Assembly (NCBI GenBank): GCA_035295665.1
Contig: DATGIQ010000647.1
Coordinates: 1-42,112, forward strand
Source of the DNA: DATGIQ01 sp035295665
Lineage (GTDB): Bacteria; Planctomycetota; Planctomycetia; Gemmatales; Gemmataceae
Reading direction: 5' to 3'
Length of the DNA stretch: 42,112 bases
Part shown: positions 7,181 through 15,372 of the stretch, piece by piece
Layout: every line of letters begins with the position of its first letter
Position numbering within the stretch: position 1 is the first letter of the stretch
Notes under the pieces: model-generated
Databases searched by the model: none
Told to the model about the DNA's origin: nothing
What the model saw: the letters and a program-made list of their open reading frames with translations, nothing else
Made by a program: the position numbers and the translations under genes

Positions 7181-8677
7181 ATGGCTTACGATTCATTGGC
7201 CGCCTTCCTCGAAGAGCTGGAAGCCGAGGGCGAACTCCTTCGCATCCGCGCGGAAGTAGATCCCATCCTGGAGATTGCCGAAATCACCGATCGCATCAGC
7301 AAGGCCCATGGCCCGGCCTTGCTGTTCGAGAACGTTCGGGGCTCGCGCTTTCCGCTGGCGATCAACGTCCTGGGTTCCGAGCGCCGCATGGCCAAGGCCT
7401 TGGGCGTGAAGCATCTCGATGAAATGGCCGAGCGGATTGCCGAGCTAATCAAACCCGAAGTGCCCGAGAGCTTCCTAGGCAAGATCAAGATGGTGCCGAT
7501 GCTGGCCAAGCTCGGTAGCCTTCCGCCACGGCGCGTCTCTTCCGGACCCTGCCAAGAGGTGGTGCAGACCGGCACGCAGATCGATCTGACGCAGCTTCCG
7601 GTGATCCAGTGCTGGCCACAGGACGCCGGCCGCTTCATCACTTTCGGCCAAGTCTTCACGCGCAATCCGGAGACCGGCGATCGCAACGTTGGCATGTATC
7701 GGCTCCAGTTACTGGATCGCAACACCACAGCCATGCACTGGCATCCGCACCACGACGGTTGCCAGCATTTTCTGATGCACCAACGGCGCGGGACGAAGAT
7801 GCCCTTGGCCGTCAGCCTGGGCGGCGACCCCGTCTATCCCTACATGGCCACCGCTCCGTTGCCGCCGGCTACCGATGAGTGTCTTTTGGGTGGTTTCCTG
7901 CGCGGCAAGCCGGTAGAGCTGGTCCCCTGCAAGACGATCGACCTGGAAGTGCCGGCCAGCGCGGATTTCGTGATCGAAGGCATGATCGATCCGACCGAGC
8001 CGCTCGTAACGGAAGGCCCGTTCGGCGACCACACCGGCTTCTATAGTCTGGCCGATCAGTTCCCGCTCTTCCATGTGACGGCGCTGACTCACCGTTCCAA
8101 TCCGATCTATCCGACGACGATTGTCGGCAAGCCACCGCAAGAAGACTGCTACATGGGCAAGGCCACCGAACGGCTGTTTTTGCCGCTGGTAAGGCTGTTC
8201 ATCCCGGAAGTCGTCGATTACGATCTGCCGTGGTTTGGCGTCTTCCACAATTTTGCGTTTGTATCCATCCGCAAGCGGTATGCGCAGCAGGCCCGGAAGG
8301 TGATGTCCGCGATCTGGGGGCTGGGCCAGATGATGTTTAGCAAGATCATCGTCGTGGTGGATGAACACGTGAACGTTCACAACCACGATGAAGTCTGGTT
8401 TCACGTCGGTGCCAATGTTCATCCGGGTCGCGATGTCGTCTTCTGCGAGGGACCGACCGACTTACTCGATCACGCCGCTCCAGTCAGCTGCGTTGGCCAT
8501 AAGATGGGCATCGATGCCACGCGCAAGTTTCCGGAAGAAGGCCATCCCCGTGCCTGGCCGGATGAGATGCTGATGTCCCCGGAGATCATCGACCGGGTGA
8601 CGAAACGCTGGACGGAATATAGGTTGGGGAAGGATCCGGGGCCGGTGGGACGTGGACATCATGGGCAGGAAGGATGA
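7181..8677 (+). CDS. ubiD: UbiD family decarboxylase (prenylated-FMN dependent), possibly menaquinone pathway
   Basis: At 498 residues this matches the usual length of UbiD (E. coli 497). UbiD enzymes use prenylated FMN, made by a UbiX partner, to decarboxylate aromatic or unsaturated acids. Diagnostic segments are RNVGMYRLQ (about 168-176), supplying arginines that contact the cofactor phosphate, the histidine-rich HWHPHHDG (about 186-193), and EGPFGDHTGFY (about 278-288) with the catalytic glutamate region. The gene precedes a MenG/UbiE methyltransferase and hemE on the same strand. UbiD and UbiE homologues act in quinone synthesis, and organisms with the futalosine menaquinone route use a UbiD-like protein (MqnL) for the decarboxylation after prenylation. 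That role is inference, as no mqn gene and no UbiX gene is in the window. The ATG at 7181 gives the canonical N-terminus (YDSLAAFLEELE). Confidence 0.92.
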   Translation: MAYDSLAAFLEELEAEGELLRIRAEVDPILEIAEITDRISKAHGPALLFENVRGSRFPLAINVLGSERRMAKALGVKHLDEMAERIAELIKPEVPESFLGKIKMVPMLAKLGSLPPRRVSSGPCQEVVQTGTQIDLTQLPVIQCWPQDAGRFITFGQVFTRNPETGDRNVGMYRLQLLDRNTTAMHWHPHHDGCQHFLMHQRRGTKMPLAVSLGGDPVYPYMATAPLPPATDECLLGGFLRGKPVELVPCKTIDLEVPASADFVIEGMIDPTEPLVTEGPFGDHTGFYSLADQFPLFHVTALTHRSNPIYPTTIVGKPPQEDCYMGKATERLFLPLVRLFIPEVVDYDLPWFGVFHNFAFVSIRKRYAQQARKVMSAIWGLGQMMFSKIIVVVDEHVNVHNHDEVWFHVGANVHPGRDVVFCEGPTDLLDHAAPVSCVGHKMGIDATRKFPEEGHPRAWPDEMLMSPEIIDRVTKRWTEYRLGKDPGPVGRGHHGQEG

Positions 8678-8687
8678 GAGCCGATCT

Positions 8688-8890
8688 TCAGCGGCGCGAC
8701 TCTGTTTTGGAGCCGTTCGCGATCTTCTTCTCGAGCGGTGCTCGGCTCAGCACCTTCTGTGCACGCCGCTGCCGGATGAGCGTCCAGAACTTGTCCGATT
8801 GACCCAATTCGACTTGCTCTCGGTCCATTCCCTCTACGCCGACGAGCAGTGCGATTGGCTTACCGTTGCGGGTGAAGCGGTTGTTTTCCC
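8688..8890 (-). pseudogene. Relic of a Phd/YefM-type antitoxin gene
   Basis: On the minus strand an open stretch encodes FTRNGKPIALLVGVEGMD, then ELGQSDKFWTLIRQRR and SRAPLEKKIAN. This is the C-terminal half of prevent-host-death (Phd/YefM) antitoxins: the RNGKP(I/V)A(L/V)L strand followed by a helix. The N-terminal DNA-binding half is missing from this frame. Upstream, a different frame begins with ATG after a good GGAG site (8990) and reads HRDLVVFTNHNG before stopping near 8835, so insertions or deletions have scrambled the front of the gene. No toxin gene is adjacent. The 8678-9036 gap between ubiD and menG is therefore mostly the footprint of a decayed toxin-antitoxin locus. Low expression or readthrough cannot be excluded. 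Confidence 0.6.
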
Positions 8891-9036
8891 GTTGTGATTC
8901 GTGAATACAACCAGATCGCGGTGCTTCACCGCCCCGCGCGGTTGTGCGAACCGCCAACAGAAGCCCCTTGCTGGAATAGCCGCCATTTCCATAAGATCTC
9001 CTGCGGCGCTCGGTGCAGTCTTTTGAAGCGGAACTC

Positions 9037-9759
9037 ATGTCCACGTCCCTCCTCGACAAACGTGAAACGCGCATTCGTCGGATGTTCGGCGCCATCGCTC
9101 CAACCTACGATCTGCTCAACCATCTGCTCAGCCTGAATATCGATCATTATTGGCGATGCCGAACCACACGCTTGGTGCCGCCCCAGGGCCACGATCCCAT
9201 CCTTGACCTGTGCACCGGTACGGGCGATTTGGCGCTGGCCTATGATCGGGCCGCGGAAGGCCAGGTTCCGATCGTGGGCGCCGACTTTTGTCATGAAATG
9301 CTTCTCTTGGCCCGCCGGAAGACGAGCAAAAAAAACGCTTCGGATCGGGTGCGCTACCTGGAGGCGGACGCCCAGCGGCTGCCGTTTCCGGATCACCACT
9401 TCCAGATCACCACGGTTGCGTTCGGCCTCCGCAATATCACCGACACGGACCGGGGCCTGGCCGAGATGGTGCGCGTGACTCGGCGGGGCGGGCGGATTGC
9501 GATCCTGGAGTTTTCCCAGCCCCGCAGCTGGCTGTTTGGCCGGCTGTACCGCTTCTATTTTCGCCAGGTGTTGCCGCGCATCGGTCAGGCCATCTCGCGG
9601 AGCAAGGACAACGCCTATCGGTATCTGCCGGCCAGTGTCCTTGACTTCCCCGACGGCGCGACGTTGGCCGAGCGATTACGGCAGCATGGACTGTCGGACG
9701 TCCGGTGGTATGCGCTCACCTTCGGCATCGCTACCCTGTACGTCGGCACCAAAGCTTGA
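9037..9759 (+). CDS. menG: Demethylmenaquinone/ubiquinone C-methyltransferase (UbiE/MenG)
   Basis: This is a 240-residue class I SAM-dependent methyltransferase of the UbiE/MenG family, which adds the ring C-methyl group in the last step of menaquinone synthesis. Family landmarks are RRMFGAIAPTYDLLNHLLS (about 14-32), SAM motif I DLCTGTGDLAL (57-67), GADFCHEML, and the highly conserved VAFGLRNITD. The C-terminus (TFGIATLYVGTKA) matches the usual end. The ATG at 9037 is chosen; the GTG at 9013 lacks a ribosome-binding site and adds residues not found in the family. hemE starts 4 bases after its stop, so the two are co-transcribed. Menaquinone rather than ubiquinone is expected from the planctomycete context, which is an inference. 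Confidence 0.93.
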   Translation: MSTSLLDKRETRIRRMFGAIAPTYDLLNHLLSLNIDHYWRCRTTRLVPPQGHDPILDLCTGTGDLALAYDRAAEGQVPIVGADFCHEMLLLARRKTSKKNASDRVRYLEADAQRLPFPDHHFQITTVAFGLRNITDTDRGLAEMVRVTRRGGRIAILEFSQPRSWLFGRLYRFYFRQVLPRIGQAISRSKDNAYRYLPASVLDFPDGATLAERLRQHGLSDVRWYALTFGIATLYVGTKA

Positions 9760-9763
9760 GACA

Positions 9764-10795
9764 ATGACCGGCATGATCTCTCCCTCTCACTTGCTGGTGC
9801 GGGCCGCACGCGGGGAACGAGTCGAACGACCACCGGTCTGGGCCATGCGGCAGGCCGGCCGCTGGGACCCGGAATTCAATCGCCTCCGTTCCGGCCTCTC
9901 CTTCTACGAATTTTCGGAGAATGTCGAACTGGCGGCCAAGGCGTCGTTGCTGCCGCGTCGCTTCGGGGTCGATGCGATTATCCTGTTCTATGATATCACC
10001 ACGCTTGCCGTTGCCTTGGGTTTGCCGTTTGTCCTTCGGCCGGGGCAAGGGCCGGTGCCAGACCATCCGGTACGGACCGCGGCCGATGTTGAACGGCTCG
10101 ACGCGAACCTCGATCCCGGACGGGTGGACCATATTCGCAGCCTGTTGCAGCAGGTACGCGGCGAGCTGCGCGGCGAGCTTCCAGTTATCGTTTTCGCCGG
10201 TGCACCCTTCACGTTGGCCACCTATTGCATCGGGACCGGCAAGGATATCCGGGCCACGCGGGGATTCATTGCCGAGCAGCCTCTCGTTTGGCAGAGCCTG
10301 CTCGATCGGCTCACGGTCGGCACCATTCAGTTTCTTGAAACGCTGGTTGGCGACGGCGCCGATGTGTATCAGTTGTTCGATTCCTGGGCGGGGATGCTGG
10401 AGGCGGACGAGTATCAACGCTGGGCCCAGCTTCATCATGAAGCCATTTTCAGGGCGGTCACGGAAGTGCCGCGGATTATCTTTGTGAAAGAGTGTCCCTA
10501 TCTGGAGCGAATGGCGCACTCCGGAGCCGATGTCATCAGTCTGGGTCGTCGCCATGACTTGGCGGCAGCACGGCGGGCCTATCCGCATCTGAGCTTTCAA
10601 GGGAATGTGGATGAGGAACTGCTGCAGACCGGCACTCCGGAGCAGGTGGCCGAAGCAACGCAACGCTGTGTAGAAGCCGGGGGTGGGCACCGACACATTG
10701 TCAACCTGAACCACGGCGTCGATCGCCGCACGCCGGTGGCGAACTTTGAGGCGTTCGTTCGCGCGGCTAAGGCGTCCTTCGCAGCCGGCCGGTAA
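9764..10795 (+). CDS. hemE: Uroporphyrinogen decarboxylase
   Basis: HemE removes the four acetate carboxyls of uroporphyrinogen III to give coproporphyrinogen III, a cytoplasmic step of haem synthesis. The 343-residue length is normal. Substrate-binding signatures are present: AMRQAGRWDPEF (Arg29 and Arg33, family RQAGRY), the catalytic aspartate in LFYDITT (Asp77), QLFDSWAGML, the FQGNVDEELL segment, and VNLNHGVDRRTP near the end, which replaces the usual FNLGHG. The aromatic RQAGRY tyrosine is Trp here, a mild deviation. The start at 9764 is 4 bases after menG; an ATG at 9773 is a possible alternative. Coupling of haem and quinone genes fits a joint role in respiratory chain assembly. Confidence 0.95.
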   Translation: MTGMISPSHLLVRAARGERVERPPVWAMRQAGRWDPEFNRLRSGLSFYEFSENVELAAKASLLPRRFGVDAIILFYDITTLAVALGLPFVLRPGQGPVPDHPVRTAADVERLDANLDPGRVDHIRSLLQQVRGELRGELPVIVFAGAPFTLATYCIGTGKDIRATRGFIAEQPLVWQSLLDRLTVGTIQFLETLVGDGADVYQLFDSWAGMLEADEYQRWAQLHHEAIFRAVTEVPRIIFVKECPYLERMAHSGADVISLGRRHDLAAARRAYPHLSFQGNVDEELLQTGTPEQVAEATQRCVEAGGGHRHIVNLNHGVDRRTPVANFEAFVRAAKASFAAGR

Positions 10796-10838
10796 ACTGC
10801 TCTGGCTATATCACCGTGCGTGATTCACCGTATACAGA

Positions 10839-10890
10839 CCTGACGGGCCAGCGAAGGACCGCTGCACATTTCGTTCGCGTGCCAGGCACG
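10839..10890. repeat. Dispersed palindromic repeat, copy 2 (REP-like, degenerate)
   Basis: CCTGACGGGCCAGCGAAGGA (10839-10858) begins a 52-base stretch aligned along its length with the copy at 7018-7069. The right arm (10869-10886) pairs at about two thirds of positions. It sits between the convergent hemE and ABC ATPase genes and may also work as a weak terminator. Confidence 0.5.
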
Positions 10891-10895
10891 GCGAT

Positions 10896-11687
10896 TTAGG
10901 GATTGGCGGACGTGGATGGGTCCCAGGCACTGCCGTCGAATGCCGTGGCCAGGAGTCCCTTGGACGGAATCAGCAATTTCTCCGGAGGTTCTTCGGCATT
11001 GAGCACGTCCGACTCGATCAACCCATCGCGCATCCGCACCACGCGCTTGGCCCAGGCGGCGATGTCGTTTTCATGCGTGACCATGATGATCGTCTTGCCG
11101 GCCCGATTGAGATCGCAGAGCAAATGCATGATCTCGTTGCTGGTGCGCGAATCGAGGTTGCCGGTCGGCTCATCGGCCAAGATCACATGCGGATCGTTGA
11201 CCAGAGCCCGCGCGATCGCCACGCGCTGCTGCTGGCCGCCGGATAACTGCATCGGCCGGTGATCGAGGCGATCACCTAACCCCACCAGCTCCGCGAGCCG
11301 AAGGCACCGCTCCCGGGTCGCCTCGGTGAGCCGGCAGCCCTGATACAGGAGCGGGATTTCGATATTCTCCACCACCGTGTACTGGGGCAGCAGATTGTAG
11401 GATTGAAAAATAAAGCCCAGATACCGGCTACGGGCCTCGGAAAGCTGATCGTCGTCCAGCTCGGAGACGTCCTCCTCACCCAGAAAATATTGGCCACTCG
11501 TCGGCCGATCGAGGCAGCCAAGCAGGTTCAGCAGGGTCGATTTGCCCGATCCTGAGGGTCCCATCAGGGCGACGAATTCGCCCTCTTCGATCGTGAGTGT
11601 CACTCCACGCAAGGCGCGGACCACGACCGATTCGAGGTAATAATTCTTGACCAGATCCACGATGCAGGCGATCGAAGGCATCTGCAC
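10896..11687 (-). CDS. ABC transporter ATP-binding protein (MacB/LolD type)
   Basis: This is a 263-residue cytoplasmic ATPase that powers the adjacent FtsX-type permease. It has Walker A GPSGSGKST (43-51), the Q-loop FIFQSYNLLPQYTVVENI characteristic of the MacB/LolD/FtsE subfamily, the signature LSGGQQQR (near 147), Walker B VILADEPT with the GNLDS extension, and the switch histidine in IIMVTHE. A tail of about 35 residues after the core (ending DGSAWDPSTSANP) is unusual and of unknown role. It is the last gene of a four-gene minus-strand operon (TolC-like, HlyD-like, permease, ATPase), 40 bases after the permease. MacB-type systems do mechanotransmission: they drive extrusion of periplasmic substrates through the adaptor and outer-membrane channel. 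Substrate unknown. Confidence 0.95.
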   Translation of the reverse strand: MQMPSIACIVDLVKNYYLESVVVRALRGVTLTIEEGEFVALMGPSGSGKSTLLNLLGCLDRPTSGQYFLGEEDVSELDDDQLSEARSRYLGFIFQSYNLLPQYTVVENIEIPLLYQGCRLTEATRERCLRLAELVGLGDRLDHRPMQLSGGQQQRVAIARALVNDPHVILADEPTGNLDSRTSNEIMHLLCDLNRAGKTIIMVTHENDIAAWAKRVVRMRDGLIESDVLNAEEPPEKLLIPSKGLLATAFDGSAWDPSTSANP

Positions 11688-11727
11688 TATCCTCTCGGGC
11701 TATCCCTTTTGTGTGTCGCTCTCCCGC

Positions 11728-13080
11728 TTACTCATGGCGTAACGCTTCAATCGGATCGAGCAAGGCTGCCCGCCGTGCCGGGTACCAACCGAACGCGATC
11801 CCCACCGTGATCGCCACGCCCAGAGAGAGGAAGAAGGAGGAATCGTTCATCTTGGCCGGCAAATGGGCACCCACCAGCGTTGCGACAAACGGGATCAAGT
11901 AAATCGACGCCACGCCCAGCACCACCCCAGACAGTCCGCCCACCGTCGTTTGCACCACGGCTTCGATCAGGAACTGGAGGGTAATATCTTTGCGCTTGGC
12001 ACCCAGCGCCCGGCGGACCCCGATCTCGCGCGTTCGTTCCGTAACCGTGGCTAGCATGATATTCATGATGCCGATGCCGCCCACGACCAGCGAGATGCTG
12101 GCGATGAGGACGAGCAGCATCGTGTACCGGTCCTTGGCACGCTGGGCTTCTTCGAGGCGATCCAGCGGCACGGTGACCAACCAGTCTTTTTGCAGGTGCC
12201 GCTCATTCATGAGGTCGCTCACCATGTTGCCCACCGGGCGCACCTTATCGATATCCGAGACCGTCAACGTCACCTGGTGGAGCTGCACCTGTTCGCGTTG
12301 AAACGAGCCGGCGCGGCGGATGGTAATCGTATCGCCGAAACGAACCCGGCAGGTTTTCAGGGGAATATAGATGTCGTCGTTGAAATCTTCGGCCGCCTGG
12401 CTGCCGCCGGTGCCGCCGGTCGGCATGCGCGGGCGCAGGACGCCGATCACGCGGTAAAAATAATTACCTGCTTTTACCGTCTGCCCGATCGGATCTTCGA
12501 ACGGAAACAGGTGGTCCGCCATATCGGCCGCCAGCACCGCGACGTTGTTCATGCTCTCGTTGTCTTCCGTGATCAGGAACCGGCCCCGCGCCAGATCGAG
12601 CTGATTGATCTCGGCATATTCAGGAAGCGTCGCCACGAGCCGGCCATTGTGTTTGCGGCCCATGTTGCGGACTTCTTGTGCGAACATGCGCATCGGCACA
12701 CGCCGGGTCACGGCATCGATCGTTCCGAAGAGGTCGTAATCCTGATATGTCAGGCCGTACACCGCGATGCGTTGCTGCGTCGTGGAGGTGCCTTCGGGCG
12801 GCTTGGTAGCGCGGATGATGATGTTGGTCGCGCCCAGCCGTTTGATGTCATCCAGGGCATCCTGCATGCTCCCTTCGCCGAATGCCATCAGGGAGATGAC
12901 GGCCCCAGTGCCGATGATGATTCCCAGTACCGATAGAAAGGAACGCATCTTGTGCAGCCAAAGACTGCGCAGCGCCAGCTGGAAGCTGCGCCGACCTTTG
13001 GCCGAAGACACCATCAGCACAAAGGCGAGCACAAAAAGTCCCGCCAGGAGAATCGTGAAGAAATGGAAAATCTGGACCAT
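11728..13080 (-). CDS. FtsX/MacB-type ABC transporter permease
   Basis: This is a 450-residue inner-membrane permease of the MacB/FtsX superfamily. An extra N-terminal hydrophobic segment (residues 5-26) precedes the classical core: a first helix near 48-70 (MRSFLSVLGIIIGTGAVISLM), a large periplasmic MacB-PCD-like domain (about 75-320), and three C-terminal helices (about 327-350, 375-400 and 420-437). The loop VTERTREIGVRRALGAKRKDI, typical of MacB, couples to the ATPase. The terminal DPIEALRHE is also typical. The extra N-terminal helix before the core is an oddity, because MacB normally has four helices. It lies between the adaptor gene (136 bases upstream) and the ATPase gene. It is expected to act as a dimer with the ATPase. 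Confidence 0.94.
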   Translation of the reverse strand: MVQIFHFFTILLAGLFVLAFVLMVSSAKGRRSFQLALRSLWLHKMRSFLSVLGIIIGTGAVISLMAFGEGSMQDALDDIKRLGATNIIIRATKPPEGTSTTQQRIAVYGLTYQDYDLFGTIDAVTRRVPMRMFAQEVRNMGRKHNGRLVATLPEYAEINQLDLARGRFLITEDNESMNNVAVLAADMADHLFPFEDPIGQTVKAGNYFYRVIGVLRPRMPTGGTGGSQAAEDFNDDIYIPLKTCRVRFGDTITIRRAGSFQREQVQLHQVTLTVSDIDKVRPVGNMVSDLMNERHLQKDWLVTVPLDRLEEAQRAKDRYTMLLVLIASISLVVGGIGIMNIMLATVTERTREIGVRRALGAKRKDITLQFLIEAVVQTTVGGLSGVVLGVASIYLIPFVATLVGAHLPAKMNDSSFFLSLGVAITVGIAFGWYPARRAALLDPIEALRHE

Positions 13081-13215
13081 GGTGATCGAAGGTTAGCACT
13101 CAGGATGCGGATTCAGCTGTGAACGCAAGGTCCGGTTTACGTTTTGCATGCGGCAGGGAAGTCACAAGATGTAAACCAGCCCTCGCCCAATCGCGCTCGG
13201 TGGGATCGAGCCGTT

Positions 13216-15372
13216 TTAATCTTTGATTTCAATGCCTTGGGTTTTCAACCCGTCCCGAACGCGTCCACGGAATTCTTGCGGCACTTTCTCCAACAGCTCT
13301 TTGCGTTTTTCGGGACTCGCTTGACGCATTTCGTCGAACATCGCCTTGCGGCGTTTTTCGAGATCTTCGGGGCTCGGGGACGATTCCCCTCTCATGGCGG
13401 AAGGGCCACCTTTGGCCTTGCCTCCCGGACCGGCCTTGGGGCCGCCAGGTTGGGGACCGAGGCCTCCTTTGCCTTCGCCGCCCTTGCCGCCTTTGCGGCC
13501 TCCTTCCGAGGGGGACCCACCATTCCTTCGTTCTTCACGCAGTTCTCCCGGCTCGCGGGTTTTGATCTTGTCTCCTACCAGGACCTTCGGATTGATCACG
13601 ACTTCGTCGCCTTCTGACAGCCCTGAGCGGATTTCTGCTTTTTCATCACTACTCATCCCGACGACAATCTCGCGTTCTTCCGGGCCCCGCGGAGTCATGA
13701 TATAGCATTTGCGGGTTGCCCCCAGCTCGGCCGAGCCAATGATCGCTTGAATAGGAAGGGTCAAGACGTGCTCCAGGGCGTCGGCCACCGAGATTTTCAC
13801 CTCGGCGGTCATCCCCGGCTTGAGGCCCTCCACTTCCTCGTCGATGTAGATCTTGGTGGCGTACACCTTGACGTCGGCGGCGAAAAAGTCCTGCTGGGAA
13901 GGGGTGTTGGCCACCAGCTCCACATGACCATTCAGGCGGCGGTCCGCCATCGCATCCACTCGAACGGTCGCTGCCAGACCCTTGTGGATGCGCGACACCA
14001 GGGCCTCATGGACCTTGGCGTTCACGAACATGTGTTTCAGGTCGGGGATCTGCATGAGCTTCTGATTTTCGGTCACGGCTTCACCCTGGGCCACCAGCGC
14101 CTGCCGGCCGACCCCGAATCGCGTCTGCTCCGGAACATAGAAAACCACCAACCCGTCAATAGGAGCGTAGAGCTTGCACTTCTTGATCTCGTCTTCGATG
14201 TCCTTGTACTTGGTGCGCTCCTGTTCGTAGACGGATTTCTTCGAGTCCCGGTCGGTTCGCGCCTGGACTTCCTTGGCGTGTGCCTGACTTTGGATGCGGG
14301 TGAGCGCCCGCTTGGCTTCCTCTACCTTGTTGGTGTAATCCGTCTCGGTTCGCTTCTTCAGGCCGTAATCCTTGTCCGTGAGCACCCGTTTCTCTTCCTG
14401 CACCTTGGCGAGGGTCAGCTCGTAGCTTTGTAGCTTGGACTGTTCGGCATCGGCCTGGCTGACAGTGTAATACCCCTTTTTGAGCATCCGCTGCGCCCAC
14501 GCCGAGCGATCACGCTGTTGCTCCACGTCGGATTCGGCAACCTTGATCCGGCCTTCCACATCCTTGAGCGACTGGGGAAAGTCGCCCTTCAGGTATTTTT
14601 CGAGATCGATGATGGCCAACTGAAGGGTGGTTTCTGCGGTTTTGATATCGCTCTCATTCTGGCTGACCTGGATCTTGTAGTCCTCCTCGGCTTTGATCTT
14701 GTTGGACTCCGCGGTATCGAGGGTGATCTTCTGAGCCTTGAGCTGCTCAACCAGCCCGGATTCATCGAGATCGACGAGAAGGTCCGCATAAACGGTTTCA
14801 CCGGTATCGTTGTCACGAAGCTCCATCACCCGTGCCACGCCGCTGGGGTTCCCTGGCTTTTCAATGTAGGAGGAAGTTTTGGGGTCCCACGAGATGACGG
14901 ACAGGGCTTCGTTCGTGGGCCGGTTGTGCAGGACCTGCGAGCCGTCGTCGATGATCCACTTGATCGTCGTGGAGGTCTGGGAGCCCTGGGAGCGCGCCTT
15001 GACCCGGCAGACAATGTCGTGGTTATTGGTCGATTCGAGGGCACCCCGCTCGACAACGTTCAGCTCCAGGCGATCGAACTGAACCTTGTGCGTAATCAGG
15101 TCGGTTCGCACATCCTTGAACGGCTTGGCAACGATGATATATCCGGCCCCAGCCGCACTGCCGAGGACGAGAGCCGCGATTGCCAACCCCAGCAGGATCT
15201 TAGTGCGCTTGCTCCACCGCCTGGCCTTGGGCAGGCGGGACGGCGTCCGACCCGGAGTGCTGCTTGGGCCGTTCGCCACTGGGGGCACCGGCTTCAGTTC
15301 CAGGACAGCAGCTTCCGGATTGGGGACTTGCGCCAGCGGCGCCAGGGAGGCACTCTCGGGTGTTGACTTCAT
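13216..15372 (-). CDS. HlyD/MacA-like periplasmic adaptor (membrane fusion protein) of the efflux system
   Basis: This 718-residue adaptor should bridge the inner-membrane ABC permease and the outer-membrane TolC-like protein. It has a proline-rich cytoplasmic N-terminus, one transmembrane helix (about 58-80, ILLGLAIAALVLGSAAGAGYIIV), a very long coiled-coil hairpin (about 220-420, charged heptads), the lipoyl half-motif CKLYAPIDGLVVFYVPEQ (about 428), beta-barrel and membrane-proximal domains (LKPGMTAEVKI, LPIQAIIG) and a low-complexity Gly/Lys-rich tail (about 620-665) ending in a charged helix. It is longer than the usual 370-400 residues. The start is fixed by GAGGAG 9 bases upstream and by the need to include the helix, even though it lies 173 bases inside the TolC-like gene. 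The Gly-rich tail has no known function. Confidence 0.93.
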   Translation of the reverse strand: MKSTPESASLAPLAQVPNPEAAVLELKPVPPVANGPSSTPGRTPSRLPKARRWSKRTKILLGLAIAALVLGSAAGAGYIIVAKPFKDVRTDLITHKVQFDRLELNVVERGALESTNNHDIVCRVKARSQGSQTSTTIKWIIDDGSQVLHNRPTNEALSVISWDPKTSSYIEKPGNPSGVARVMELRDNDTGETVYADLLVDLDESGLVEQLKAQKITLDTAESNKIKAEEDYKIQVSQNESDIKTAETTLQLAIIDLEKYLKGDFPQSLKDVEGRIKVAESDVEQQRDRSAWAQRMLKKGYYTVSQADAEQSKLQSYELTLAKVQEEKRVLTDKDYGLKKRTETDYTNKVEEAKRALTRIQSQAHAKEVQARTDRDSKKSVYEQERTKYKDIEDEIKKCKLYAPIDGLVVFYVPEQTRFGVGRQALVAQGEAVTENQKLMQIPDLKHMFVNAKVHEALVSRIHKGLAATVRVDAMADRRLNGHVELVANTPSQQDFFAADVKVYATKIYIDEEVEGLKPGMTAEVKISVADALEHVLTLPIQAIIGSAELGATRKCYIMTPRGPEEREIVVGMSSDEKAEIRSGLSEGDEVVINPKVLVGDKIKTREPGELREERRNGGSPSEGGRKGGKGGEGKGGLGPQPGGPKAGPGGKAKGGPSAMRGESSPSPEDLEKRRKAMFDEMRQASPEKRKELLEKVPQEFRGRVRDGLKTQGIEIKD
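15200..15372 (-). other. 173-nt overlap between TolC-like and HlyD-like coding sequences
   Basis: Both frames are open through this segment. The adaptor has its own ribosome-binding site (GAGGAG, minus strand, 15387-15382). In the TolC frame the segment encodes a low-complexity tail that lies beyond the usual family C-terminus. Confidence 0.75.

Noticed and set aside
9497..9763. 89-codon upstream extension of hemE
   Set aside because: It overlaps menG in another frame and precedes the canonical HemE N-terminus; the start 4 bases after menG is far more plausible.
13081..13215. Possible small gene between the permease and adaptor genes
   Set aside because: No start with a ribosome-binding site and no coding-like frame in 135 bases; it is an ordinary operon spacer.
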